Assembly (NCBI GenBank): GCA_035644895.1
Contig: DASQNQ010000274.1
Coordinates: 1 to 10,655 of the forward strand
DNA length: 10,655 nucleotides
Source of the DNA: Falsiroseomonas sp035644895
Lineage (GTDB): Bacteria; Pseudomonadota; Alphaproteobacteria; Acetobacterales; Acetobacteraceae
Direction of reading: 5' to 3'
The notes beneath the pieces are model-generated. The model saw only the letters and a list, made by a program, of their open reading frames with translations. It did not search any database and was not told the DNA's origin. Within the stretch, counting starts at the first letter, position 1. Every line of letters starts with the position of its first letter. Of the stretch, positions 1 through 6,873 are shown piece by piece. Position numbers and translations under genes: made by a program.

Positions 1-1
1 G

Positions 2-352
2 AACTCCGACCAGCGGCGCGCCGAGATCACCCAGATCCTGACGAGCCGCGCCACCGCGGGTTCCTTCGAGGGCAACTCCCGCGACCGCCTCGCGCAGCTC
101 GTGGCGGCCGAGTACAACGTCGCCCCGCAGGAGGCGAACGCCCGCATCACGCAGCTCGAGCAGCAGGCGCAGCAGACGGCGAACCAGGCGGCGCAGACGG
201 CGCGCAGCGCGGCCGACACGGCGGCTGACGGCGCGGCGACGGCGGCGTTCTTCATCTTCGGTGCCATGCTCCTCGGCGCCGTGGCCTCCGTGCTTGGCGC
301 GCGCGCCGGCACGCGCAATGCGGTCCGCGTCGCGGCGAACCGCTTCGCCTGA
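2..352 (+). CDS. C-terminal part of a small membrane protein (PhnA-like type), 5' end outside window
   Basis: The frame is open from the left edge to the TGA at 350-352, so the true start lies upstream; the GTG at 101 is only an internal valine. The 116 visible residues begin with a charged helical stretch (RRAEITQIL, then SRDRLAQLVAAEYNVAPQEA). A low-complexity Ala/Gln/Thr segment follows, and then one hydrophobic helix (AAFFIFGAMLLGAVASVLGA) with a short basic tail (RAGTRNAVRVAANRF). This resembles the C-terminus of the small alphaproteobacterial membrane proteins often labelled 'PhnA-like', where a segment of the type 'RILA..DR.YLAQLVAARTGLS..EA' precedes a last transmembrane helix. That match is from memory of the family pattern and no function is implied. 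The Ala/Gln stretch could be a coiled coil. Coding potential is clear; the family name is moderately sure. Confidence 0.7.
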   Translation, partial: NSDQRRAEITQILTSRATAGSFEGNSRDRLAQLVAAEYNVAPQEANARITQLEQQAQQTANQAAQTARSAADTAADGAATAAFFIFGAMLLGAVASVLGARAGTRNAVRVAANRFA

Positions 353-395
353 ACCAGCGGGGTGCTGGTGTCGACCCGCCAGCGCCCTCCGCCTG

Positions 396-436
396 ACGAA
401 GCCCGGCCCGCGCCACCAGGCGCGGGCCGAGTTCGT
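396..436. terminator. Strong GC hairpin, probable bidirectional terminator
   Basis: Positions 404-414 (CGGCCCGCGCC) pair perfectly with 419-429 (GGCGCGGGCCG) around an ACCA loop, giving an 11-bp stem. An outer segment, ACGAA at 396-400 with TTCGT at 432-436, extends it across a small internal bulge. It lies 52 bases after the stop of the left-edge membrane protein gene and just past the end of the decayed gene read from the other strand, which is the expected place for a shared terminator. There is no long T-run, only TTCGTT on the + side, so efficiency is uncertain. Confidence 0.6.
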
Positions 437-456
437 TCGGGCCCCCAGCGGCCCGT

Positions 457-844
457 GGGTGCGCGAAGCCGCTCCTCGCGCGCGGGGAGGTCCGACGTCA
501 TCGCCTCCTCGAAATCGGCGGCCTCGAAGACCGGGCGGATCCCGGTCCCGCTCGGCCGGGGCATGGCGCTCGGGCAGCGCCTCGCCTATTCCACCGCCTC
601 CTCCATGTCACGCACCGGCCGGAGCCAGAAGCCCGCAACGAGTCCACCCTCCACCGCGAACGCGCCTCCGGTCACCTTGCGCGCCGGCCCATCGAAGGCC
701 ACGCGCCGCCCCTGGAATGAGGGCTTCGGCCCCTTCCCGGCCAACGCCTCGTCGTAGCGCCCCCTCGCCTCCAGCAACGCGGCCGGGAGCCATCGTCCCC
801 GCCCCGCTCTCGGCCGTTGCCTTCACCAGCGCCATGACGCGCAG
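457..844 (-). pseudogene. Decayed YCII-related (DGPF-type) protein gene
   Basis: Three pieces of one small protein lie in order but not in one readable frame. Piece 1 (835 to about 791) reads MALVKATAESGAGTM, the usual N-terminus of the family. Piece 2 (780 to 589) is in another frame and reads ALLEARGRYDEALAG, then RRVAFDGP and GGLVAGFWLRPVRDMEEAVE. It stops at an amber TAG (588-586) exactly where the family normally has Trp (EEAIEW). Piece 3, after the amber codon, continues ARRCPSAMPRPSGTGIRPVF then EAADFEEAM and EERLRA. Removing one base near 779-793 would restore M-L-P-A-A-L-L-E-A. The segment after RYDEAL is about seven residues shorter than I expect. The family's DGPF motif has become GGAF, and no stop follows the C-terminus. 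The codon at 844-842, where the family's first Met is expected (M-R-x-M), is CTG. YCII-like proteins are small ferredoxin-like-fold proteins, often encoded next to ECF sigma factors; none is visible here. Confidence 0.8.
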
Positions 845-926
845 CGGTTCACCGCTCGCCCTGCCGGGGTCTCGTTCTGGCGGGCCGCGCCTGCCGGCAT
901 CTGCGTCATGCGGAGGCCGGGGCGCC

Positions 927-2618
927 TCACCGGACCTCGCGCCATCCCGCGTGCTCCAGCATGCGGCGGGCGATCTCCCGCTCCCCCATCACCGTCAGCG
1001 TCGCGCCGAGCGAGGCGAAGTGCTGCACGTCCGCGTCGGAGTGGGCGCGCACCACGATCTCGATCGCCGGGTTCGCGTGGCGCGCCTGCTCGATCACCTG
1101 GCCGGCCTCGAAGGGGTCGGGCAGCGTCACGAACAGGCGCGACGCCTCCATCGGCCGCGCTGCGGCCAGCACCTCCGGGTCCGCGGCATGGCCGCGCAGC
1201 AGCTCCGCGCCCGCGTCGTGCGCGGCGTCGGCGGCCTCGTCCCGGTCCTCGATCGCCACCACCGTCCGCCCCGCGGCCAGCAGCCCGGCCCCGAGCACGC
1301 TGCCGACGCGGCCCCAACCCGCCACGATGTCGTGCCCGGCCGGCGCGGCCGGCGACGCGACAGGCTCGCGCGGCGCGGGCGCGGCGGCGGGCCTCGGCAC
1401 CTCCGTCGCGGCGGGACGCGGCGCGGGCGGCTCCGGTGCGATGCGGTCCCGCCGCCGCTCTGCCAGGCGGAAGGCGAGCGGGTTCAGCAGGATGGACAGG
1501 ATGGCGCCCGCCAGCACCAGGTCCCGCGCCTCGGTCGGCACCAGCTCCAGCGCGACGCCGAGGCCGATGACGATGAAGGAGAACTCCCCGATCTGCGCGA
1601 GCGCGGCGGAGATGGTCAGCGCGGTCGAGGCCGGGTGGCCGAAGGCGCGCACGATCGCGTAGGCCGCGAGCGACTTGCCCACCACGATGATGAGCAGCGT
1701 GGCCACCACGCCGAGCGGGTCGCGCAGCAGCACCATCGGGTCGAACAGCATGCCGACCGAGACGAAGAACAGCACCGCGAAGGCGTCGCGCAGCGGCAGC
1801 GCCTCCTGCGCCGCGCGCTGGGAGAGCTGGCTCTCGGCCAGCACCATGCCCGCGAGGAAGGCGCCGAGCGCGAAGGAGACGCCGAAGAGCTTCGCCGCGC
1901 CGAAGGCGACGCCGAGCGCCACGGCGTAGACCGCCAGCCGGAACAGCTCCCGGCTTCCGGTGTGGGCGACGTAGTGCAGCAGCAGCGGGATCACCTTGCG
2001 GCCCACCACCAGCATCAGGAGCGCGAAGGCCACGACCTTGCCCAGGGTGAGCAGCACCGCCTCGGCCACCGCGCCGGCGCCGCGCGCCTCCCCCGCATCG
2101 GCGATCAGCGGCAGCAGCACGAGGGCGAGGACGATGGCGATGTCCTCCACCACCAGCCAGCCCACCGCGATGCGGCCGCGCTCCGTCTCCAGGATGCGCC
2201 GCTCCTGCAGGGCGCGCAGCAGCACGACGGTGGAGGCGACGGACAGCGCCAGGCCGAACACCACGCCGCCTGCGACCCCCCAGCCATGGATCATGCCGAA
2301 GCCGGTGCCGAGCGCGGTGGCCACCGCGATCTGCGCGACCGCGCCGGGGATGGAGATGGCACGCACGGCCGCGAGGTCGCCGAGCGAGAAGTGCAGCCCG
2401 ACCGCGAACATCAGCAGGATCACGCCGATCTCCGCGAGTTCGCTCGCCAGCGAGGCATCCGCCACGAAGCCCGGCGTGAAGGGCCCGACCGCGACGCCGG
2501 CCAGCAGGTAGCCCACCAGCGGGGGCAGCCGCAGCCGCTGCATGGCAAGGCCGAAGAGGAAGGCGAGGCCGAGGCCCGCGACGATGGTCGCGATCAGGGG
2601 CGTGTCGTGGGAGGGCAT
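927..2618 (-). CDS. ybaL: YbaL-type CPA2 cation/proton antiporter with C-terminal RCK (TrkA-N) domain
   Basis: 563 residues from the ATG at 2618. The protein begins MPSHDTPLIATIVAGLGLAF, the usual YbaL opening, so I prefer this start to the TTG at 2678, which would add 20 unrelated residues. Residues about 8-390 form a multi-helix Na+/H+-exchanger-type membrane domain with the conserved stretches LPPLVGYLLAGVAVGPFTPG (31-50), GVILLMFAVGLHFSL (65-79), LALSVASTVVLLRAL (123-137), GWLVVEDIAIV (153-163) and AQIGEFSFI (341-349). A Pro/Ala/Arg linker (about 393-428) leads to an RCK domain with the nucleotide-binding GWGRVGS (434-440), IEDRD (456-460) and the family signature VMGEREIARRML (543-554). 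E. coli YbaL has 558 residues. The protein would sit in the inner membrane and move K+ or Na+ out against H+, gated by a nucleotide bound at the RCK domain; ion and ligand cannot be read from sequence. The gene follows the receiver protein gene on the same strand after 105 bases, so co-transcription is possible. No clear Shine-Dalgarno is visible. Confidence 0.92.
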   Translation of the reverse strand: MPSHDTPLIATIVAGLGLAFLFGLAMQRLRLPPLVGYLLAGVAVGPFTPGFVADASLASELAEIGVILLMFAVGLHFSLGDLAAVRAISIPGAVAQIAVATALGTGFGMIHGWGVAGGVVFGLALSVASTVVLLRALQERRILETERGRIAVGWLVVEDIAIVLALVLLPLIADAGEARGAGAVAEAVLLTLGKVVAFALLMLVVGRKVIPLLLHYVAHTGSRELFRLAVYAVALGVAFGAAKLFGVSFALGAFLAGMVLAESQLSQRAAQEALPLRDAFAVLFFVSVGMLFDPMVLLRDPLGVVATLLIIVVGKSLAAYAIVRAFGHPASTALTISAALAQIGEFSFIVIGLGVALELVPTEARDLVLAGAILSILLNPLAFRLAERRRDRIAPEPPAPRPAATEVPRPAAAPAPREPVASPAAPAGHDIVAGWGRVGSVLGAGLLAAGRTVVAIEDRDEAADAAHDAGAELLRGHAADPEVLAAARPMEASRLFVTLPDPFEAGQVIEQARHANPAIEIVVRAHSDADVQHFASLGATLTVMGEREIARRMLEHAGWREVR

Positions 2619-2723
2619 GGGGAGCGTGCGCCTGGATGCGTTCGCCCGGCAGGAACGGCAGAATGCAACGATGCGCAAGGGGCAGCCTGGCGAGCAGCCC
2701 GACCCGCGCCCGGGCCGGCACCT

Positions 2724-3158
2724 TCAGCGGCGAAGCGCGGCCGTCCCGCCCCCGCCGCGGCCAAGGCATGCCACAAGCTCCGCCACCAGCAGGTCGGGGT
2801 CGCAGGGCTTGCGCAGCACGGGGACGGGCGGGCCGCCGCCGGTCTGGTCGAGTTCCCGCCGCTGGTCCGGCGTGAGGCTGAAGCCGGTCACGACGACGAC
2901 GGGGAGGTTGCGGGCGACTCCCCGCAGCAACCGCAATACCTCCGGACCCTGCAGGGCGCCGGAGAAGCGCATGTCGAGCACCACGCCGTCGGGGCACACC
3001 TCGCGTGCGATCGCCAGTGCCTGTTCGCCCGACGCGGCTATGGAGACGCGGAAGCCGGCAGATTCCAGCGTCTGCTCGTGGAGCAGGGCGATGAGGCTCT
3101 CGTCCTCGACAACCAACACATGCTGGCACCGGGCGGCCGGGTCTTCTGGCGTGCTCAC
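2724..3158 (-). CDS. Single-domain response regulator (receiver only)
   Basis: 144 residues from the GTG at 3158. It is a CheY-like receiver with no output domain. The sequence shows VLVVEDES (acidic pair E18/D19), DGVVLDMRF (phospho-acceptor D62), VVVVTGF (T91) and VLRKP (K117), so all phosphotransfer residues are intact. A short Gly/Ala/Arg tail ends the protein. The start is uncertain. The frame stays open upstream to a TTG at 3224, giving 166 residues with a basic, atypical extension (MNQGEKRRKDIATQ). Neither start has a good Shine-Dalgarno, and the extra stretch lies in unusually AT-rich DNA that looks more like a leader or promoter. It sits between rsmB upstream and ybaL downstream on the same strand. 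The cognate kinase is unknown. A regulatory role by protein-protein contact or as a phosphate sink is an inference from the missing effector domain. Confidence 0.85.
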   Translation of the reverse strand: MSTPEDPAARCQHVLVVEDESLIALLHEQTLESAGFRVSIAASGEQALAIAREVCPDGVVLDMRFSGALQGPEVLRLLRGVARNLPVVVVTGFSLTPDQRRELDQTGGGPPVPVLRKPCDPDLLVAELVACLGRGGGGTAALRR

Positions 3159-3189
3159 CCGAAACGAATGCCGCGCCGGATCCTGCGTC

Positions 3190-3242
3190 GCAATATCTTT
3201 TCTTCTTTTCTCGCCCTGATTCAATAAAATTACTCGTGTCCG
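3190..3242 (-). promoter_or_regulatory. AT-rich leader/promoter candidate for the receiver gene
   Basis: Read on the minus strand, this stretch holds TAATTTTATTGAATC followed by a purine-rich run GAGAAAAGAAGAAAAG and GATATTG. It is by far the most AT-rich stretch of the window. It lies between the probable rsmB terminator and the preferred start of the receiver gene. No -35/-10 pair with a convincing 16-18 base spacer could be fixed, so the promoter is inferred from composition and position only. Confidence 0.35.
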
Positions 3243-3264
3243 GGCGAAGAAGCCGCCTTTCGCC
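3225..3264 (-). terminator. Probable intrinsic terminator of rsmB
   Basis: Read leftwards, just five bases after the rsmB TAA, GGCGAA (3264-3259) pairs with TTCGCC (3248-3243) around a 10-base loop that can partly pair. About 10 bases further on comes the T-rich TAATTTTATT. The T-run is not directly attached to the stem, so this is a moderate candidate; it would separate rsmB from the receiver gene. Confidence 0.4.
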
Positions 3265-3269
3265 TGGCC

Positions 3270-4535
3270 TTAGACCTTCCTGAACCGGGCCGCGAAGAAC
3301 CCGTCCATTCCGCCGCGCTCCCTCCACAGGTCGGGCCGCGTGCGAAGCGTGCCCGCCGGCGTGAGCGCCATGTCGAGCCCCGGCACCTCCTCCCCTCGGA
3401 TCGGATCGGGCACCAGGCCGAGCGCGGCCGCGCGCGCGAGATGCGCCTCCCCCTCCTCCGGCTGGAGGGAACAGGTCGCGAGCACAACGCGCCCGCCCGG
3501 CGCCAGCATCCCGGCCGCGGCGGCCAGCAGCCGCGCCTGGGCGTCGGCCATCGGCGCGATGTCGGCGGCGCGCTTCAGGTGCGGCACGTCGGGGTGGCGG
3601 CGGATGGTGCCCGTGGCCGTGCAGGGTGCGTCCAGCAGCACGGCGTCGAAGGGGGCGTCGGGTGTCCAGCCTGTCGCGTCGGCCTCGACGATCCGGGCCG
3701 TGAGGCGCAGCCGCGCGAGGTTCTCGGCCAGGCGCTTCGCGCGGCGCGGGTCGCGCTCCACCGCCACCACCTCGGCGCCCGCGGCCGCGAGCTGCGCGGT
3801 CTTGCCGCCCGGGGCGGCGCAGAGGTCCGCCACGCGCTCCCCCGCCCGCACGCCGAGCAGCCTGGCCGGGATGGCGGCCGCCGCGTCCTGCACCCAGAAG
3901 CGCCCCTCGGCGAAGCCCGGCAGTTCCGCCACCCGCGTCCCCGCGGGAAGGCGGGCCGTGCCGGTCGGCAGGATCTCCGCCCCGTCCGGCGCCTCGGCCC
4001 CGGGGGCGAGCGTCAGGTCGAGCGGCGCGGGGAGAAGGTGCGCAAGCGCGATGTCGCGCACCGCGCCGCCATAGGCCCCGTGCCAGGCGGACCAGAGCCA
4101 GGGCGGCGTGTCGAGGCGCGGGCCGTCCAGCCCCTCCAGGCTACCCCCGTCCGCGACCTTCCGCAGCACGGCGTTCACCAGCCCGGCGAAGGGCTTCGGC
4201 ACGATGCCGACGGTCGCCGCCACCGCCGCGTGGGGCGGCGTCCCGAGCAGCAGCAGGTCGGCCGCCCCCATGCGGAGCGCCTGCCGCACCTCGGGCGGCG
4301 GCTCGCGCCGCAGGAAGGGCTCGAGCACCGCGTCGAGGCTGCCGGCGCGGCGCAGCACCGCGGCCGCCAGCCGGTGCGCCGCCGCCTTGTCCCGCGCGTC
4401 GAGCCGGGGGAGCGCGTCCAGCGCCTCCTCCAGCGGCCGCCGCCGGCCGAGCACGGCCGAGAGCAGCGCGAGCGCGGCGTGGCGGGAGGCATTGGCCCGG
4501 CCCGGGGCCGGGGCGGTCTTCGGGGGGGAGGCCAT
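3270..4535 (-). CDS. rsmB: 16S rRNA (cytosine967-C5)-methyltransferase RsmB
   Basis: 421 residues from the ATG at 4535 (inside the CCATGG shared with the opposite strand) to a TAA. The N-terminal part (about 15-130) is the NusB-like RNA-binding domain, with ALALLSAVLGRRRPLEEALD and a helical core ending NAVLRKVADGG. The C-terminal part is the Rossmann methyltransferase of the RsmB/NOP family. It shows the SAM-binding motif DLCAAPGGKTAQLA (237-250), E260 at the end of VVAVE, the motif IV LLDAPCTATGTIRRHPD with C305, and the motif VI VLATCSLQPEEGE with the catalytic C355. The end, GGMDGFFAARFRK, is also typical. It methylates C967 of 16S rRNA before subunit assembly, in the cytoplasm. Length is usual (E. 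coli 429). No Shine-Dalgarno precedes the start, but CATAAA lies about 11 bases upstream, so a very short leader is possible (inference). Confidence 0.95.
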   Translation of the reverse strand: MASPPKTAPAPGRANASRHAALALLSAVLGRRRPLEEALDALPRLDARDKAAAHRLAAAVLRRAGSLDAVLEPFLRREPPPEVRQALRMGAADLLLLGTPPHAAVAATVGIVPKPFAGLVNAVLRKVADGGSLEGLDGPRLDTPPWLWSAWHGAYGGAVRDIALAHLLPAPLDLTLAPGAEAPDGAEILPTGTARLPAGTRVAELPGFAEGRFWVQDAAAAIPARLLGVRAGERVADLCAAPGGKTAQLAAAGAEVVAVERDPRRAKRLAENLARLRLTARIVEADATGWTPDAPFDAVLLDAPCTATGTIRRHPDVPHLKRAADIAPMADAQARLLAAAAGMLAPGGRVVLATCSLQPEEGEAHLARAAALGLVPDPIRGEEVPGLDMALTPAGTLRTRPDLWRERGGMDGFFAARFRKV

Positions 4536-4584
4536 GGCCGCGGTTTATGGCCCCCCGGCCCCGCCCGTGCTAGAGGCGCCGCCG
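4536..4584. promoter_or_regulatory. Divergent promoter region between rsmB and the glycosyltransferase
   Basis: These 49 bases separate the two divergent start codons and must hold or overlap both promoters. On the minus strand CATAAA lies about 11 bases before the rsmB ATG. On the plus strand TGCTAGAGG lies just before the glycosyltransferase start. Both are weak -10-like words and no -35 could be assigned with confidence. Confidence 0.3.
4572..4576 (+). promoter_or_regulatory. Shine-Dalgarno deciding the glycosyltransferase start
   Basis: AGAGG lies 8 bases before the ATG at 4585, good spacing for a ribosome binding site. This favours that ATG over the in-frame ATG at 4534, which overlaps the rsmB start codon and would add 17 proline-rich residues. 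Confidence 0.55.
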
Positions 4585-6264
4585 ATGCAGGGCGCCCGGA
4601 CATTCCTGGACAATCTGCCAGGGACGCGCAGGCCGCTCCTCTGGCTTGCGCTGCTCTGCGCGCTGCTCTGGACGCCCGGCTTCTTCACCATCCCCCCCGG
4701 CGACCGGGACGAGAGCCGCTTCGCCCAGGCGACCCGCCAGATGGTGGACACCGGCGACTACGTGCGGATCAAGTTCGGCGAGGTCGAGCGCAACAAGAAG
4801 CCCGCCGGCATCCACTGGGCGCAGGCGGCCTCGGTCCACCTGTTGGAGGCCGTGCGTCTGGGCGACCGCTCGGACATCTGGGCCTACCGCGTGCCGTCCT
4901 TCCTCGGCGCGCTGGCGGCGGTGCTGGCCCTGTATCACTTCGGGCGGGGCCTGGTCGGGCGGCGCGCGGCGTTCCTCGGCGCGGCGATGCTGGCCGGCTG
5001 CTTCGTGCTGACGATCGAGACGCACATCGCCAAGACCGATGCCGCGCTGCTGGCCACCGTCGTCGCCGCGATGGGGCTGATGGGGCGCGCCTACCTCACG
5101 CCCGGCCAGTTCACCGCCCGGCAGGCGGCGGCCTTCTGGCTCGTGCTCGGCGCCTCCGTGCTGCTCAAGGGCCCGATCGGGCCGGCGGTGCCGCTGCTGG
5201 CGGGGCTGACGCTGGCGGTCTCCGACCGCGCCTGGTCGAACGGGGCGCCCTGGTTCCGCGCGCTGCGGCCTGCCTGGGGCGTGGCGCTGATGGTCGCCGC
5301 CGCCGCACCCTGGTTCATCGCCGTCACCATCGCGACGGAGGGCCGCTTCCTGGCGGACGCCATCCGGGGCGACATGCTCAGCAAGGTTGGCGGCGCGGAC
5401 GAGAACCACTGGGGCCCGCCCGGCTACTACCTGCTGAGCTTCGGCATTGCCGCCTTCCCGGCCGCCTTCCTGGTGCTGCGCGCCATCCCCGGCGCCTGGG
5501 CGGATCGGCTGAACCCGGCGACGCGCTTCCTGCTCGCCTGGGCGGTGCCCACCTGGCTGATGTTCGAGGCGGCGACGACCAAGCTGCCCCACTACACGCT
5601 GCCGGCCTATCCGGCGCTGATGCTGCTGGCGGCGGCCTGGGCGATGGACCCGCTGAGGCGGGCGCCGCCGCGCTGGCTCTCGGTGCTCTCCCTCATCGGG
5701 CTGATCGCGACGGGCATCGGCCTCGCGATGGCGGCTGTCGTCCTGCCGGTGCTGGCCGACCGCGCCGTGTCCTGGCCCTCGCTGTTGGCCCTGCCGGCGG
5801 CGGCGGGCCTGCTCTGGCTGGTGGTGGGCGCGCTGCGCGAGGGGCAGCCGGCCCGCGCCGGGCTGCTCGCCGCCATCGCCGCCGTGCCGCTCTACGCCGT
5901 GGTGCTGGAGGGCGTGCTGCCGCGCCTGACGGCGCCCTGGGTTTCCCCGCGGGTCGAGGCGGCGCTGGCGCGCGTGGCGCCCGGCCTGCCCGCACGGCAG
6001 TTCGGCGCGCTCGGCTACCACGAGCCGTCGCTGCTGTTCTCGGTCGGCGGCGACATGGTGCTGCTGTTCGACGCCGCCGGCGCCGCGCGCTTCCTGGCGG
6101 AAGGGCCGGACCGCGTCGCCGCGGTGGAGGGCCGGCACGAGGCGCGCTTCCGCGCGGAGGCCGCGGCGCTCGGCCTGCGGCTCAGGGAACTCGGCGTCGT
6201 CGAGGGCTTCAACTACTCCCGCGGGCGCCGCGTCGCGCTCGCGCTGCATGGGATCGAACGATGA
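4585..6264 (+). CDS. ArnT-like GT-C (GT83/PMT-type) membrane glycosyltransferase
   Basis: 559 residues from the ATG at 4585. The N-terminus has a first membrane helix (about 18-35), then the periplasmic loop PPGDRDESRFAQATRQMV, whose D42/E43 correspond to the acidic motif of GT-C enzymes. Next come NKKPAGIHW (70-78), AKTDA (149-153), LLKGP (193-197), ENHWGPPGYYL (273-283) and TKLPHYTLPAYPALMLL (332-348), all landmarks of the ArnT/PMT_2 group. Many hydrophobic helices follow, and the last ~110 residues (from about 450) are a soluble, probably periplasmic domain. Such enzymes move a sugar from a polyprenyl-phosphate donor to lipid A, a glycan or a protein on the outer face of the inner membrane. 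Length matches ArnT (about 550). No aminoarabinose synthesis genes are nearby, so donor and acceptor are unknown and I do not use the name arnT. The stop overlaps the next start (ATGA), so translation is probably coupled to DedA. Confidence 0.9.
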   Translation: MQGARTFLDNLPGTRRPLLWLALLCALLWTPGFFTIPPGDRDESRFAQATRQMVDTGDYVRIKFGEVERNKKPAGIHWAQAASVHLLEAVRLGDRSDIWAYRVPSFLGALAAVLALYHFGRGLVGRRAAFLGAAMLAGCFVLTIETHIAKTDAALLATVVAAMGLMGRAYLTPGQFTARQAAAFWLVLGASVLLKGPIGPAVPLLAGLTLAVSDRAWSNGAPWFRALRPAWGVALMVAAAAPWFIAVTIATEGRFLADAIRGDMLSKVGGADENHWGPPGYYLLSFGIAAFPAAFLVLRAIPGAWADRLNPATRFLLAWAVPTWLMFEAATTKLPHYTLPAYPALMLLAAAWAMDPLRRAPPRWLSVLSLIGLIATGIGLAMAAVVLPVLADRAVSWPSLLALPAAAGLLWLVVGALREGQPARAGLLAAIAAVPLYAVVLEGVLPRLTAPWVSPRVEAALARVAPGLPARQFGALGYHEPSLLFSVGGDMVLLFDAAGAARFLAEGPDRVAAVEGRHEARFRAEAAALGLRLRELGVVEGFNYSRGRRVALALHGIER

Positions 6265-6866
6265 TCGAATGGGTGACGGGCCTGGTGCAGGCCGGCGGCT
6301 ATCCCGGCGTGGTGGCCCTGATGTTCCTGGAGAACCTTTTCCCGCCCATCCCGTCCGAGGTCATCATGCCCCTGGCAGGCTTCGTCGCGGCGCGGGGGGA
6401 CCTGTCCTTCGTCGGCGTCGTCATCGCCGGCATGATCGGCACGCTCGCGGGGAACGGCTTCTGGTACGAGATCGCGCGCGCCATCGGCAGCCGGCGCATC
6501 CTGCCGCTGTTCGCCCGCTACGGCCGCTGGTTCGCGGTGGACGACCAGGACTTCCAGAAGGCCGAGGACACGCTGCGCCGGCACGGCCCGGTGGCGCTGT
6601 TCTTCGGTCGCATGCTGCCCGGCATCCGCACCGTCATCTCCATCCCGGCGGGCTTCGCCGAGATCCCGCGCCACACCTTCTACTTCTGGACCGCGCTCGG
6701 CAGCCTGATCTGGATCGGCGTGCTCGCCACGCTCGGCTACGTGCTGGAGGACCAGTACGAGAAGGTCGAGGGCTGGATCGAGCCGCTGGGCTACGTGGTG
6801 ATCGGCGGCATCCTGATCACCTATGTCTGGCACGTCTGGTCGCGCGGCCGCCGCCGGCGGGCCTGA
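6261..6866 (+). CDS. DedA family membrane protein (SNARE-associated/VTT domain)
   Basis: 201 residues; the ATG at 6261 overlaps the TGA of the glycosyltransferase (ATGA). Typical family features are FLENLFPPIPSEVIMPLAGF (22-41) with E24 and E33 in the first re-entrant region, AGNGFWYEIARAIGSR (63-78), and FGRMLPGIRTVISIPAG (115-131) with the conserved R117 and R123. Later hydrophobic helices lie at about 142-162 and 176-192, followed by a basic tail RGRRRRA. Length is usual for DedA (about 200). Members sit in the inner membrane; some are established undecaprenyl-phosphate flippases that return the carrier lipid to the inner leaflet, and some are needed for polymyxin resistance. Next to a polyprenyl-phosphate-sugar transferase, carrier-lipid recycling is the most economical role (inference). 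The following lipoprotein gene starts 7 bases after its stop. Confidence 0.93.
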   Translation: MIEWVTGLVQAGGYPGVVALMFLENLFPPIPSEVIMPLAGFVAARGDLSFVGVVIAGMIGTLAGNGFWYEIARAIGSRRILPLFARYGRWFAVDDQDFQKAEDTLRRHGPVALFFGRMLPGIRTVISIPAGFAEIPRHTFYFWTALGSLIWIGVLATLGYVLEDQYEKVEGWIEPLGYVVIGGILITYVWHVWSRGRRRRA

Positions 6867-6873
6867 ACCGGCC

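Noticed and set aside
823..912. Short minus-strand frame MTQMPAGAARQNE... between ybaL and the pseudogene
   Set aside because: It overlaps the start of the YCII-like pseudogene, has no ribosome binding site and no recognisable sequence.
261..3227. A 988-codon open frame on the plus strand
   Set aside because: It runs antisense to ybaL and the receiver gene, has low-complexity Arg/His/Gln/Ala composition and no recognisable domain. It is a codon-bias shadow in GC-rich DNA.
823..3327. An 834-codon open frame on the minus strand
   Set aside because: It is another frame of the ybaL strand and is Arg/Ala/Gly low complexity. The YbaL frame carries all the family motifs.
4570..6249. A 559-codon minus-strand frame rich in Gln, His and Arg
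   Set aside because: It is an exact antisense shadow of the glycosyltransferase gene with no domain or ribosome binding site.
3441..6260. A long plus-strand open frame running into the dedA frame
   Set aside because: Only the part from the ATG at 6261 is a real protein (DedA). The upstream part is antisense to rsmB and out of frame with the glycosyltransferase.
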